A stretch of DNA of 64,000 nucleotides, taken from NCBI GenBank assembly GCA_050012375.1, contig JBEKHH010000008.1:55275-119274 (forward strand), read 5' to 3'. A program made the position numbers and the translations under genes. Within the stretch, counting starts at the first letter, position 1. Every line of letters starts with the position of its first letter. Source of the DNA: PALSA-1353 sp050012375 (lineage in GTDB: Bacteria > Planctomycetota > Phycisphaerae > Tepidisphaerales > Tepidisphaeraceae). The notes beneath the pieces are model-generated. The model was given only the letters and a program-made list of their open reading frames with translations. It was not told where the DNA came from and did not search any database. Below, piece by piece: positions 24,840-34,162 of the stretch.

Positions 24840-26039
24840 ATGCTGATTCCCTTACGCACTGATTGTCCGCTGCATCGCATCCCCTGGACCAATTGGGGAT
24901 TGATTGCCTTCAACATCCTGATCTTTATTCTCACCAACCTGTCGCCCGAAGGCGGCCACGGGCCCCTGGCGCTTCACCACGGCCAGCCCGTCCGCGACCT
25001 CCTGGCGCTCGATCCCCAGAACCCGGCGCTGTGGCAATATTTCACCTACCAGTTCCTCCATGAAAACTGGCTCCACGTCCTGGGGAACATGCTGTTCCTG
25101 TACATTTTCGGAAACAACATCAACGACCGCATGGGAAATCTCGGCTATCTGGGTTTCTACCTGGCCGGCGGCGTGATGGCGGGGGTGGGGCATGCGATGT
25201 TCGATCAGGCGCCCGTCATCGGCGCCAGCGGAGCGGTGGCGGCGGTCACCGGCGCTTATCTCGTCCTCTTGCCCAGGTCCAACATCACCCTTTTGCTCTT
25301 CTTTTTCTGGGTTTATCCCTTCGAAATCTCCAGCCTCTGGTTTGTTCTCTTCAATTTCATGCAGGATGTGCTCGGCGAGAAACTCGGCGGAAAGGAATCC
25401 GTCGCCCACATGGCCCACATCACCGGAACCGTCTTCGGCGCCGTCCTCTGCCTGACCCTTTTGCTGCTGCATCTCCTGCCGAGGGATCAGTTCGACATGT
25501 TCGGCCTGGTGGCGCGCTGGAATCGCCGCCGCCAATACCGCGGAATGGTCAGCCGCGGATACAACCCCTTTGGCTATGTCCCTCCCCAGCCGGTGGACGT
25601 TCGCAGCCAGCAACTCGACCCCCGCACCATGCGCATCCTGGAAATGCGCGCGGAAATCAGCGAAGCCATCGCCCATCACAATCTTCCCCACGCGGCCTAT
25701 CTCTTCCTGGAGCTGAAAAAGCTCGACCCAACCCAGGTCCTCTCGAGACAGGCCCAACTCGACGTCGCCAATCAATTGGCAAGCCAGCAGCTCTTCCTCC
25801 AGGCCGCCGAGGCCTACGAGCAGTTCTTGTCCCATTACCCCAATTTCGAGCAGATTGAGCAGGTGGAATTGATGCTCGGGGTGATTTATGCCCGCTATAT
25901 TCAGCAATATGAGCGAGCCAGACAGCTTCTTCTGCGCGCCCTGGCCCGGCTGCACACCGAACGCGAGATCCAATGGGCGCGATCCGAGCTATCGAGAATC
26001 GAGCCGCTGATCGTGCCGCCCCAGAAGCAGGAGCGCTGA
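24840..26039 (+). CDS. Rhomboid-family intramembrane protease with TPR-like tail
   Basis: Residues 1-215 form the rhomboid core: HENWLHVLGNMLFLYIFG in helix 2, catalytic Ser130 in GASGA and His193 in MAHITG, with six hydrophobic helices. Rhomboids cleave transmembrane substrates. The C-terminal ~150 residues are soluble and helical with tetratricopeptide-like repeats (NLPHAAYLFLELKKLD, LFLQAAEAYEQFLSHYP, YERARQLLLRALARL), perhaps a protein docking platform. It is 37 bp behind the RsbW-like gene. Confidence 0.9.
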   Translation: MLIPLRTDCPLHRIPWTNWGLIAFNILIFILTNLSPEGGHGPLALHHGQPVRDLLALDPQNPALWQYFTYQFLHENWLHVLGNMLFLYIFGNNINDRMGNLGYLGFYLAGGVMAGVGHAMFDQAPVIGASGAVAAVTGAYLVLLPRSNITLLLFFFWVYPFEISSLWFVLFNFMQDVLGEKLGGKESVAHMAHITGTVFGAVLCLTLLLLHLLPRDQFDMFGLVARWNRRRQYRGMVSRGYNPFGYVPPQPVDVRSQQLDPRTMRILEMRAEISEAIAHHNLPHAAYLFLELKKLDPTQVLSRQAQLDVANQLASQQLFLQAAEAYEQFLSHYPNFEQIEQVELMLGVIYARYIQQYERARQLLLRALARLHTEREIQWARSELSRIEPLIVPPQKQER

Positions 26040-26115
26040 GGCAGCTTCAGTCGAAGTCTACCGAACCGATTTTTGCCGGCTTGCCTGCGGGCGCGTTTTC
26101 GCAAGCGATGCTCGT

Positions 26116-28347
26116 TCACGGCGATGGCTTGGAAGAGGTCGCGTGCCTCGCTTCAAGGGCCGCTCGCTTGAGCGTCAATTGGTCGAGGTAATCCGCGGGC
26201 AGCCGCGGGTCCATCTTGTTCACCGCGTCGAACAGCTCCATCGCATTGCCGTAAGCGTTGGGATCGTTGGATTCAGCCAGACTTCCCGCCGCCGCCACCA
26301 ACTCGCGCGCAACCGTCTGCGACGTCACCTTCAGATTCGGATCGTTGCCCCAATCCTTGATGGTGCCGGCCGCAAAGTCCGCCGCGTCCTCCCATCGGTT
26401 GCCGGCGAGCAGCGAACGCTCCACGTTCCCACACAGGCGGTTGATCACGTCCACCGCGCCGTTGTTCGCTTTCCAGTATTCCAGGGCTGAGCGGTATTGA
26501 TCGGCGGCCTGGGCGGGTCGATTCAGCGCGGGACCCATCAGCAGATCGCCGATGTCCTGCGCCTGAGAGGCCCGATCCTGCGCGGCCGAGCGGCGCTTGG
26601 CGTCGTCCGGATCGTTCTGAGCATCCTGGCCAAGGCGATCACGCAACTTCTCGCGGACGAACACCTCTTTGCTCGGATCGTGCCCCAGCCCATCCGCCAG
26701 CGCCGCCAGGCTCGACTCCGAAATCGCCGGCGACTGCGCCCAGTTTTTCAGGACATTCCAAGCCTCGGCCCGCACCTGGTCGTTGCCGTCCTGGTTCATC
26801 CGGTCCATTAACTTACTGATGAAAGGCAGCGCCATGGGCTTGGGCGCCAGCCCCATTGCCTCCACCGTGGCGAGTCGCATTTGGTATTCGTCATCATCCA
26901 GGTTCCTGGCAATTTCGACCGCATGGGTGGAGGAACTCGGAAGACTGCCCAGCCCGATCAACGCGTTGGCCCGCACGCCCAGCGGCTCGCTGGGGGCCAC
27001 AAGCTGGCGAAAGATATCAAACAGCGAATCGTCGCGCATCGCCGCCAATGCCCCCGCAACAGCCTCGCGGAGCTTCGGCTGCCCCGGCACATCGGTGTCA
27101 CGAAGCGCCGATTTGAGGAGGTCGATCGCCCGCGACTTGGTCGCGGGATTGCCGTTGAGGACATCGCCGCCCTGGCGGATTCCGTTTACGGCCGCGATTC
27201 GGACCGAACGCGACGCGCCGCTGCCAACCAGATTCAGCATCAGGTCAATGGCCCGCAAATTCGAGAACGGCGCCAGCGAATTGATCAGCCGAACCAGCAC
27301 CACATCATCCTGCTCGCGCGCCAATTGCGCTGCGAGGTTCGCCGCCGAATCGAAGTCCGCCGACAACGCCGCCGCCGCCGCCGCGCGCACTTCCGGCGAG
27401 GGATCGCTCAGCAGCAATCGCGTCTGTTGGATCGTGCCCGGCGGAGCCCCGTTGGCCGTGGCGCTCAAATAAACCAGGTCCGCTCCCAGCGCTCGAATCT
27501 CCGGGGCCGGCGATTGGAGATAGGAAAGCAAAATCGCCGCCCGGTCGCTCGCCGCCGCTCGCCAGAAATCGTTCCGGAGCAGGTCGTCTGCCGCGTTCTG
27601 GAACGACTTGTGCTGCGCCAGCCGCGCCTCGAACGCCTCCCCGCGGCCGCTGATAATGGCATTACGGAAATCCGCGTCCGAAAGCCCCTTATTTCTGTCA
27701 AACCACTGAGCCCAACGCTGTGGATCGTGGTCGAGGTTTTCCAGCCCGGTCATTTCAATCAGCCCGTCGCCGGCCGCGGCTTCGATCTGGTCGTTTTCAT
27801 CATGCTGTTGTAAATCGATCAGCGCTTGCGCCGCCGGCTTTTGACTGAATGCGCCCAACGCCCGAATCACCGGCAGGCGGATGTCGGCCGGGCGGTCGGA
27901 CTTCGCCTGGCCGATGAGCTGCTCGAGCACATCCCCATTGTCCTGATATTGCCCCAGCGCCTGTGCGGCGGCGGTGACGGACGCCTGATCCCGGCCGCGC
28001 AACAGCGTGGTCAACGGGTCAATGAAATCAGGATCGGGCCACGCCGCCGACCCCAGCGCCCGGGCGACGGCGAGCCTCGAAGCGGGGGGGGCGTTGGTCA
28101 GCAAATCAACAACTGTCGCGATTGCCGAAGGGTCTTTCCCACTGATCAGCCGCAGTGCGGCCACGTCGCGGGAGTTCTGGGAAATGCCGGGATCGTCGTT
28201 TTGGAGGAGCTTAACCGGGTCTTGTACGGGCGATTCATCCGTCGAAGGGGTTGGGGTGGGCAAGGTTTGCGCGCCTGCGGGACGCGGAGACGGCGACGCC
28301 ATTGCCGCCAGTAACAAAACTGTCGTGATCCATCGGTGAAGAGTCAC
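26116..28347 (-). CDS. Exported HEAT-repeat protein
   Basis: The 743-residue protein begins (GTG) with a signal peptide (ITTVLLLAAMASPSPRPAGA). From about residue 60 to 600 it consists of alpha-helical repeats of 30-40 residues of HEAT type (for example PASRLAVARALGSA, VTAAAQALGQY, IRLPVIRALGAF, VRAAAAAALSADF). The last ~140 residues contain TPR-like helices. Such solenoids bind proteins; partner unknown. It is convergent with the rhomboid gene and divergent from the TPR gene. Confidence 0.82.
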   Translation of the reverse strand: MTLHRWITTVLLLAAMASPSPRPAGAQTLPTPTPSTDESPVQDPVKLLQNDDPGISQNSRDVAALRLISGKDPSAIATVVDLLTNAPPASRLAVARALGSAAWPDPDFIDPLTTLLRGRDQASVTAAAQALGQYQDNGDVLEQLIGQAKSDRPADIRLPVIRALGAFSQKPAAQALIDLQQHDENDQIEAAAGDGLIEMTGLENLDHDPQRWAQWFDRNKGLSDADFRNAIISGRGEAFEARLAQHKSFQNAADDLLRNDFWRAAASDRAAILLSYLQSPAPEIRALGADLVYLSATANGAPPGTIQQTRLLLSDPSPEVRAAAAAALSADFDSAANLAAQLAREQDDVVLVRLINSLAPFSNLRAIDLMLNLVGSGASRSVRIAAVNGIRQGGDVLNGNPATKSRAIDLLKSALRDTDVPGQPKLREAVAGALAAMRDDSLFDIFRQLVAPSEPLGVRANALIGLGSLPSSSTHAVEIARNLDDDEYQMRLATVEAMGLAPKPMALPFISKLMDRMNQDGNDQVRAEAWNVLKNWAQSPAISESSLAALADGLGHDPSKEVFVREKLRDRLGQDAQNDPDDAKRRSAAQDRASQAQDIGDLLMGPALNRPAQAADQYRSALEYWKANNGAVDVINRLCGNVERSLLAGNRWEDAADFAAGTIKDWGNDPNLKVTSQTVARELVAAAGSLAESNDPNAYGNAMELFDAVNKMDPRLPADYLDQLTLKRAALEARHATSSKPSP

Positions 28348-28538
28348 TCTAGCCTTTTATCGTCGGTCTCAGCGAAGTTACCGTATTTGCGGTGAACCGA
28401 AAAGCCACCGGCCCCGACCGCAAACAAGAAAAAATTCAACCAAAAATAGCGCAAAACCTTCTTGCCATCCGGGGAAACCGACTGCTAAATTACCTGTACA
28501 CCGGCTGAATTCTTTGAAGTTCTTTTGGTGGCTGGGTC

Positions 28539-29882
28539 ATGAACGACTGGAGCGATGCCGAGCGTCGGGTGGAGAAGGCCCAGCAGCTCTTCGAGCAGCG
28601 GAAATGGTCCGAAGCCCTCCGCGAAATCCGCCTCGCCACCAACATCAATCCCCATAATCCCTCCTGGTTCTTCAATATGGGCCTGATTCTCGACGAAATG
28701 GGCCGCTTTGAGGAGGCCCTGGCAGCCTACGCCCAAGCCGACAGCATCGAACCCAACGATATTCAAACCCTCTATCACCTGGGGGTTGATCTCCATCGCA
28801 GCGGCCGTCTCGATAAAGCCATCGAAACCTTCGTCCAGATCGAACGCCTTGATCCCTCCTTTGAGCCCGCATACTGCAATCGAATCATCGCCTACGCCCA
28901 AAGGGGCGAACATGAATTGGCCGAGGAGATGTTCTACACCGCCAGGCTCTACAAGGAAAACTGCCCCAATTGTTACTTCGGCATGGGCTGTAGCCTTGAT
29001 GCCCGGGGACTGTACGACAAGGCAATCTACTGTTGGATGCGATGCTTGGATCTTCAGGGCACGCAGGGGGACCTCCATGTTCGCATCGGCCACGCCTATC
29101 GCAAGAAGGGAGATTTGGAGCAAGCCCGGCTGCACATGCTGACCGATCTGCGCCACAACCCCGGCCGAACCCAGACCCTCCTCGATTTGGGCGAACTGCT
29201 GGTTTCCATGGGCCGACTCCAGGAAGCCGACGAAAAATTCCGCCGCGCCATCGAATTGGTCCCGGGTGAGCCGGGCGGCTATTACCATCGCGGCCGGCTT
29301 TTGTTGCGCATGAACCGAGACGCCGACGCCGCCAAAGCCTTTTCGACCGTCCTCCATTTGGATCCCACTTATCCCGGGGCTCACATGGGCCTCGGCCGCA
29401 TCAGCTGCCGCCGCGGCGAATTGATCCCCGCCAGGACCCGATTCCGCGCCGAATTGCAGCTTCGGCCCGACGAGCCCAAGCTTCTCCTTGAGCTTTCCAA
29501 CCTGCTCATGGACACCGGCGAGAGCCGCGCCGCCCTGGCCTGTCTCAAGTGGCTCGTTGCCATGAACCCGCGCGAGGTCAGCGGTTGGCTCAATCTCTCC
29601 GTCGCCCAATTCGCCCGCGGCCATTACACCGAGGGCATCAAGAGTTGCATGACCGTCCTCGACAAAGACCCTGCAAACCTCATGGCCATGTACAATCTCG
29701 GCCTTGCCCACGAACGGCTGGGGCAATACGAAACCGCGCTCAGTTGGGTGCGCCAAGCCCGAAAGCGCGACGCCGCCGACATTGCCCTGCAACGCCTAGA
29801 ATTCCGCCTACGAGTCCTCAGAGCAAAAAAACGCGTGGACCGCGCCATCCGCCGCTGCACACGCTGGCTCCGGTTCGGGTAA
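28539..29882 (+). CDS. Cytoplasmic TPR protein
   Basis: The 447-residue protein is made almost wholly of 34-residue tetratricopeptide repeats: EALREIRLATNINPHNPSWF, MGRFEEALAAYAQADSIEPN, SGRLDKAIETFVQIERLDP and about eight more. The C-terminus is basic (LRAKKRVDRAIRR). There is no signal peptide. TPR arrays serve as scaffolds. Several Cys (ENCPNCYFGMGC) form a short cluster that is unusual for TPRs. It stops just before the convergent membrane-protein gene (29887). Confidence 0.88.
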   Translation: MNDWSDAERRVEKAQQLFEQRKWSEALREIRLATNINPHNPSWFFNMGLILDEMGRFEEALAAYAQADSIEPNDIQTLYHLGVDLHRSGRLDKAIETFVQIERLDPSFEPAYCNRIIAYAQRGEHELAEEMFYTARLYKENCPNCYFGMGCSLDARGLYDKAIYCWMRCLDLQGTQGDLHVRIGHAYRKKGDLEQARLHMLTDLRHNPGRTQTLLDLGELLVSMGRLQEADEKFRRAIELVPGEPGGYYHRGRLLLRMNRDADAAKAFSTVLHLDPTYPGAHMGLGRISCRRGELIPARTRFRAELQLRPDEPKLLLELSNLLMDTGESRAALACLKWLVAMNPREVSGWLNLSVAQFARGHYTEGIKSCMTVLDKDPANLMAMYNLGLAHERLGQYETALSWVRQARKRDAADIALQRLEFRLRVLRAKKRVDRAIRRCTRWLRFG

Positions 29883-29886
29883 TCGC

Positions 29887-31311
29887 CTACCAAAGCGTAA
29901 ACAGCATCAACTGGAACAACCATGTCTGCACGAACATCAGGCCCATGGCCCATTCGCGAAGGCGTTGCGATTGCCCGCCGGCGCAGACGATCCACGACGC
30001 CGCGCCCAACAGAGCGGGGGGGATGAAAAACAACCAGATGCGCTCTGTTTCGTGAGTGAACAGCCCCGCAAAGCTCAAGGCCAGCACGCAAATCACGCCA
30101 GCCGCATTGAACCGATCCGCCGCCGTCCAATCCCGCCGGAGCTTCACCGATCGCGCCGTCTGCTTCCCCCACAAGATCACGACGGGAAATCCGATACCGA
30201 TCAAAAACCCCATGAGGTTGCTGAAGCTGATGTCGAGATACCGGGGAAATGACATTTTGAAAGTGCGCATGATGTAGTGATCGTAATAGCGCGAAGCCTC
30301 AAAGGATTTGACCAGATCGAATCCCGTCAGCGCATAAATCGCCACGAACCCGCCGACCGGCGCCAAAAGTGAAACCGCCAGGCAGCCAATTACCGACCCG
30401 GCTTTTCCCCTGTTCGCCGCCACTTCCTGCACCGCGTACAGCGCAGCCAGCGCGCCGATGCAAACCACGACGTAACTCATCATGAGGCTCACCGCGATGG
30501 ACACTCCGGCGACGAGCCCGATGCCGATGCCCGGTTGATCGATTGCGTTCTCAAGAAAATACATTGTCCACAGCAGCGCAACGAGCGTTACGCCGTCCAT
30601 CGATGTCGCGCCGTAGATAACCAGGCTGGGGGTCACCACGTACAACGCGAGCGCGACCGTAGCGATTTGCCGTTGGGCCAAACGGCGCACCAAAAGAAAA
30701 AACGGAACGACGGCTGTTGCGGTGATGACGAGAGCCGACCACGATGCCGCTTTGGCGCCCGGTCCCAGCAGACAGCCGACGAAATAGAGCGCGAGCACCG
30801 GCCCCGGCGGATGGGTTCGCGTGTGAATGCTGTAGTGGTAAAGATGCTGAACGTAGCCGCGAAGAAATGGGCTTACCCCCGCGGCCCGGACGGCCGGCAC
30901 ATCAGCCCAAAAATCGGAGCCACCGCGCAGAGAAACATCGAATGGTTTCCAAATCGCGTCGGGGCCGCCATCCATCATCGCCGTGGTCGCGTTCATCGCC
31001 AGGACGGCCGCGACCGCCACCGGCAACACCATCGCATCCGCCATCTTCCGGACAACAATGCGCCGCACGAACAGCGTCCATCCGACATAGACAATCGCCG
31101 GAAGAACCAGAAAAATGGCTTGCAGCCGGGTCTTGGTCGGTGGATACCTCACCCACGCATACCACGGCGGCGCGGTCGAACGCTTGGCCGTTTCCGTTCC
31201 CAGCGCGGTTATCGTGACGATGTAAACAGCCAGCACGAACAGGCAGGCGCCCAGCGCTCGCCAATACGGGCTGAGCCGTGGGTCGTCAGGCTGTGGTTGT
31301 CCGGGTTGCAA
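29887..31311 (-). CDS. Polytopic membrane protein, possible GT-C glycosyltransferase
   Basis: A 474-residue protein with about eleven hydrophobic helices. A large loop after helix 3 holds the segment FDVSLRGGSDFWADVP and, later, HTRTHPPGPVLALYF, an arrangement reminiscent of GT-C fold or mannosyltransferase-like proteins; no clear DD/DE signature is seen, so the function is uncertain. The TTG start at 31311 lies three bases after the stop of the phosphatase gene, with a ribosome site inside that gene (AAGGTGA), so the two are probably translationally coupled. Confidence 0.7.
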   Translation of the reverse strand: MQPGQPQPDDPRLSPYWRALGACLFVLAVYIVTITALGTETAKRSTAPPWYAWVRYPPTKTRLQAIFLVLPAIVYVGWTLFVRRIVVRKMADAMVLPVAVAAVLAMNATTAMMDGGPDAIWKPFDVSLRGGSDFWADVPAVRAAGVSPFLRGYVQHLYHYSIHTRTHPPGPVLALYFVGCLLGPGAKAASWSALVITATAVVPFFLLVRRLAQRQIATVALALYVVTPSLVIYGATSMDGVTLVALLWTMYFLENAIDQPGIGIGLVAGVSIAVSLMMSYVVVCIGALAALYAVQEVAANRGKAGSVIGCLAVSLLAPVGGFVAIYALTGFDLVKSFEASRYYDHYIMRTFKMSFPRYLDISFSNLMGFLIGIGFPVVILWGKQTARSVKLRRDWTAADRFNAAGVICVLALSFAGLFTHETERIWLFFIPPALLGAASWIVCAGGQSQRLREWAMGLMFVQTWLFQLMLFTLW

Positions 31312-31314
31312 CGC

Positions 31315-33033
31315 TCAGTTCACCTTCGCCACGATCATCGTCACATCGTCCGTTCGCTTTGCCAAACCGGCGAATCGCCGAAGCGACCAAAGGATCGTCT
31401 GCGCGACGGCTTCGGCGCTGGCCCCGCCGAGCTTGAACGCCTCGACGATGCGTTGCCGGCCAAATCTCTCGTTCTGAAAATTCATCGCATCCGTCAGGCC
31501 GTCGGTGTGCAGCATCAGCGTGTCGCCCGCTCGCAGATCAACCAGCGACTGCACGTATTTCTCCTCCGGATCGACCCCCAAAACCAGGTTATCGCTGTTC
31601 AACTCGATGATCTGCCCATTCCGCAGGATCAAGCCGGGCGGGTGGCCGGCGTTGCAATACGTGAACCGCCGGTTCCGCCGGTCCAGCACGCCGTAAAACA
31701 GAGTAACGAATTCACCAGGGCTGCTATCGCGGCAAAGCATCAGATTGATCCGCCGCACGGCTTCGTTCAGGTAATAAACATTGTCCACCTGCGCCCGCAG
31801 CGCCGCCCGAACCGCCGCCATCGTCAGGCTCGCCGGTACTCCCTTGCCGCTCACATCCGCAATCACCAGCCCAACGTTGTCGTACGGCAATTCGATAAAA
31901 TCGTATAAATCACCCCCAAGCTCGAAACAAGGCAAATACACAGCGGCCAAATCCAGCCCCTGGGCCGTTGGAGGCTTGCTGGGCACCATTCGTTGCTGCA
32001 CCTGTGCCGCCATCTGCACCTGCCGCTCCAGCGCCTGCGCCGCCAGCGACTCCTGCAACAGCCGCGCATTTTCGATCGCCGCCGCCGCCTGCGCCGCCAC
32101 CGCCTTCATCAGCTCAATCTGAAACTGACTGAATGGCTGCTCTTGTGCCGTGTACACCCGCAGGACCCCGATGGCTCTCCCCTTGTATCGCATCCCCACC
32201 GACAGCATCGACACGATCCCCTCTTCCTTCGCCTCCTGCGGAAACCGCACCCGCGGGTCTTGCTCCATGTTCTTCACATATTCATATCCCTTGGCCGTCA
32301 GCGCCTGCTGGTCGATCGTCGCCTGGCTCAGCCGGATCTGGCCCTTGCCAAGGTATCGCCTGGAGAGATTGTGCACCGCCTTAATGACCAACTCATCGCG
32401 TTCGTCATCGATCAGGCGCAGCGAACACGCCTTGGTTTCCATCACTTCGCACACGACCTTGACCGTCCGCTGGAGCACGTTTTCCAGATCGCGCGCGTCG
32501 GACAGCATCATGGTCACGTTGTAAACCGCCGTCAGCTCGTTGATCCGCTGGCGAAGCTGGAACTCCTGGTAGCAAAGCCGCGCAATCGCATTGGCCAGCA
32601 GAAAGAGAAACTGGATCGCCGCCGGCTTTGCGCGGGGAGACCGCATGAGCTGAGCCACCGCGTGCTTCAATTGCTTTTCTTCCACCCCGAGTTTTTCCGC
32701 CAGCGCGCCCAGCTTCCCTTCATCGGGACGCGGACCGCTGGCGCTGCCCGACATCCGGATCGTTCCCAGCCGCTGATGGTTCACCATGATCGGCGCAACA
32801 TATTCGCCCCCCTCGCGCTGCGGCCCCTCATGCGTCTCCGCCGCCGCCGCGATCGCTTCCTGACGACCCAGAAATTCGGCCGTCGGCGTCGGCTGCGTCA
32901 ACAGCCGCCCATCCGCATCCGTAATCGTTGCCTTCACGTTCGCCACCGCCGCGAAGCTGTCCTGGATCTCCTGCAACGTGGCCAGGTCAATAAAATCCGT
33001 TAATTTCAGGTGATCAGCATCAAAGGCAGGCAT
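31315..33033 (-). CDS. PocR-GAF-SpoIIE protein phosphatase (RsbU-like)
   Basis: Three parts are visible. Residues 8-130 form a PocR-type sensory domain (DLATLQEIQDSFAAVANVKA, then ITDADGRLLTQP). A GAF domain lies at about 155-320 (DLENVLQRTVKVVCEVM to FSQFQIELMKAVAAQ). The last ~220 residues are a PP2C/SpoIIE phosphatase: FELGGDLYDFIEL with metal-binding Asp, ADVSGKGVPASLTMA, FTYCNAGHPPG and LHTDGLTDA. Such enzymes dephosphorylate STAS antagonists, so it may work with the RsbV/RsbW pair at 23919-24803, although it is encoded 6.5 kb away. The start MPAFDADH (33033) has a GGAG site five bases upstream; 33054 is an alternative. Confidence 0.88.
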   Translation of the reverse strand: MPAFDADHLKLTDFIDLATLQEIQDSFAAVANVKATITDADGRLLTQPTPTAEFLGRQEAIAAAAETHEGPQREGGEYVAPIMVNHQRLGTIRMSGSASGPRPDEGKLGALAEKLGVEEKQLKHAVAQLMRSPRAKPAAIQFLFLLANAIARLCYQEFQLRQRINELTAVYNVTMMLSDARDLENVLQRTVKVVCEVMETKACSLRLIDDERDELVIKAVHNLSRRYLGKGQIRLSQATIDQQALTAKGYEYVKNMEQDPRVRFPQEAKEEGIVSMLSVGMRYKGRAIGVLRVYTAQEQPFSQFQIELMKAVAAQAAAAIENARLLQESLAAQALERQVQMAAQVQQRMVPSKPPTAQGLDLAAVYLPCFELGGDLYDFIELPYDNVGLVIADVSGKGVPASLTMAAVRAALRAQVDNVYYLNEAVRRINLMLCRDSSPGEFVTLFYGVLDRRNRRFTYCNAGHPPGLILRNGQIIELNSDNLVLGVDPEEKYVQSLVDLRAGDTLMLHTDGLTDAMNFQNERFGRQRIVEAFKLGGASAEAVAQTILWSLRRFAGLAKRTDDVTMIVAKVN

Positions 33034-33165
33034 CAAATCTCCGTCGCCGCTCATCCGTAAACGGCCCCCGAATTGTAAACGCTCCGCACCGTGTTGAAAA
33101 CCGCCCCCAGGGGGGTGACAAATCACCTCGACCGCGTGACAATTCACCAGCACACGGAGGATCAC

Positions 33166-33960
33166 ATGCCCGTTCAATCCGTTAACGGATCAAATCTCTA
33201 CTACCACGAATCGGGAAAAGGCTTGCCCGTCGTGCTCGTCCACGGGTTTCCGCTGGATCATCGCGTCTGGCGATCTCAGGTTCACAACCTCTGCGCCGTC
33301 AGCCGGGTCATCACGCCCGACCTGCGCGGATTCGGACAATCCACCGGAGGCGGCGCCTTCACCCTGCAAGGATTGGCCGAGGATTTGTACGTGCTTCTGT
33401 CGCGAATTCGCGCGCTGCCCTGCGTGCTGGGCGGGCTGTCCATGGGCGGCTACGTCGCGCTGGCGTACGAACGCCAGTACGCCTCCACTCTCCGCGGTCT
33501 GATCTTGATCGACACGCGCGCCGGCGCGGACGATTCCGACGCCCGCGCCGCCCGCGACGGCTTGATCGAGCTGGCCCGCACCCAGGGCTCTTCGGCGGTC
33601 GCGGAAAAATTGATGCCCAAATTGCTCGCCCCGGCCACCGTCCAATCGCAGCCCGACGTAGCCGACGAGCTGAGATCCATCATGCAATCCTGTCCCGCCC
33701 TGACGATCCAGCACGCATTGGCCGCCATGCGCGACCGGCCCGATTTACGCCCATCCCTGTCGCGCATCGCCGCCCCGACGCTCATTATCGTCGGCGATTC
33801 CGACGCCCTCTCGCCTCCGTCTCTGGCGGAGGAAATACACAAATCCGTCGCCGGCTCGACCCTGTCGATCATCAGCGGATCCGGACACATGACTCCGATG
33901 GAGCAGCCTCAACTGGTCAGCCGGGCGATCAAACATTTCCTGGTATCGCTTGCGTCGTAG
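33166..33960 (+). CDS. Alpha/beta-fold hydrolase
   Basis: The 264-residue protein shows the alpha/beta hydrolase order: oxyanion HGFPLDHRVW, DLRGFGQS, nucleophile elbow GLSMGG (Ser near residue 99), acid in VGDSDALSPP, and His in SGSGHMTPMEQP. It has no signal peptide. Substrate unknown; the closest look is to esterase/3-oxoadipate enol-lactonase-like members. ATG 33166 lies five bases behind a strong CGGAGG site; the longer frame from 33091 is rejected. It is divergent from the phosphatase gene. Confidence 0.88.
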   Translation: MPVQSVNGSNLYYHESGKGLPVVLVHGFPLDHRVWRSQVHNLCAVSRVITPDLRGFGQSTGGGAFTLQGLAEDLYVLLSRIRALPCVLGGLSMGGYVALAYERQYASTLRGLILIDTRAGADDSDARAARDGLIELARTQGSSAVAEKLMPKLLAPATVQSQPDVADELRSIMQSCPALTIQHALAAMRDRPDLRPSLSRIAAPTLIIVGDSDALSPPSLAEEIHKSVAGSTLSIISGSGHMTPMEQPQLVSRAIKHFLVSLAS

Positions 33961-34023
33961 TGAGCCGCATTTGTTCGGCCGCTGCTTGCCGGCGCCGCCG
34001 GCCCCATCTAAGATGTTGCAAAA

Positions 34024-34106
34024 TTCGCTAGGGGTGATCGCCTGATGGCGATCTGAGAGCAAACCCTTGGTACCTGATCCGGATGATGCCGGCGTAGGAA
34101 AGCGAA
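34024..34106 (+). promoter_or_regulatory. TPP riboswitch (THI box)
   Basis: The conserved aptamer is complete: P1 TTCGCT pairs with AGCGAA at the two ends; CTAGGGGTG and CTGAGAG flank the P3 helix (ATCGCC/GGCGAT), then ACCCTT, ACCTGATCCGGATGATG and GCCGGCGTAGGAA. It ends 56 bp before the thiC start, so control of translation or premature termination by thiamine pyrophosphate is expected. Confidence 0.97.
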
Positions 34107-34162
34107 TGGACCGCCTCTCACGTTCACGTCCAGCGTTTTTTCCCGCCCGCGGAGATTTGAGC

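Noticed and set aside
24852..25973. 373-codon minus-strand frame opposite the rhomboid gene
   Set aside because: The rhomboid gene has full catalytic motifs; the reverse frame is a compositional shadow with Glu/Gly/Gln bias.
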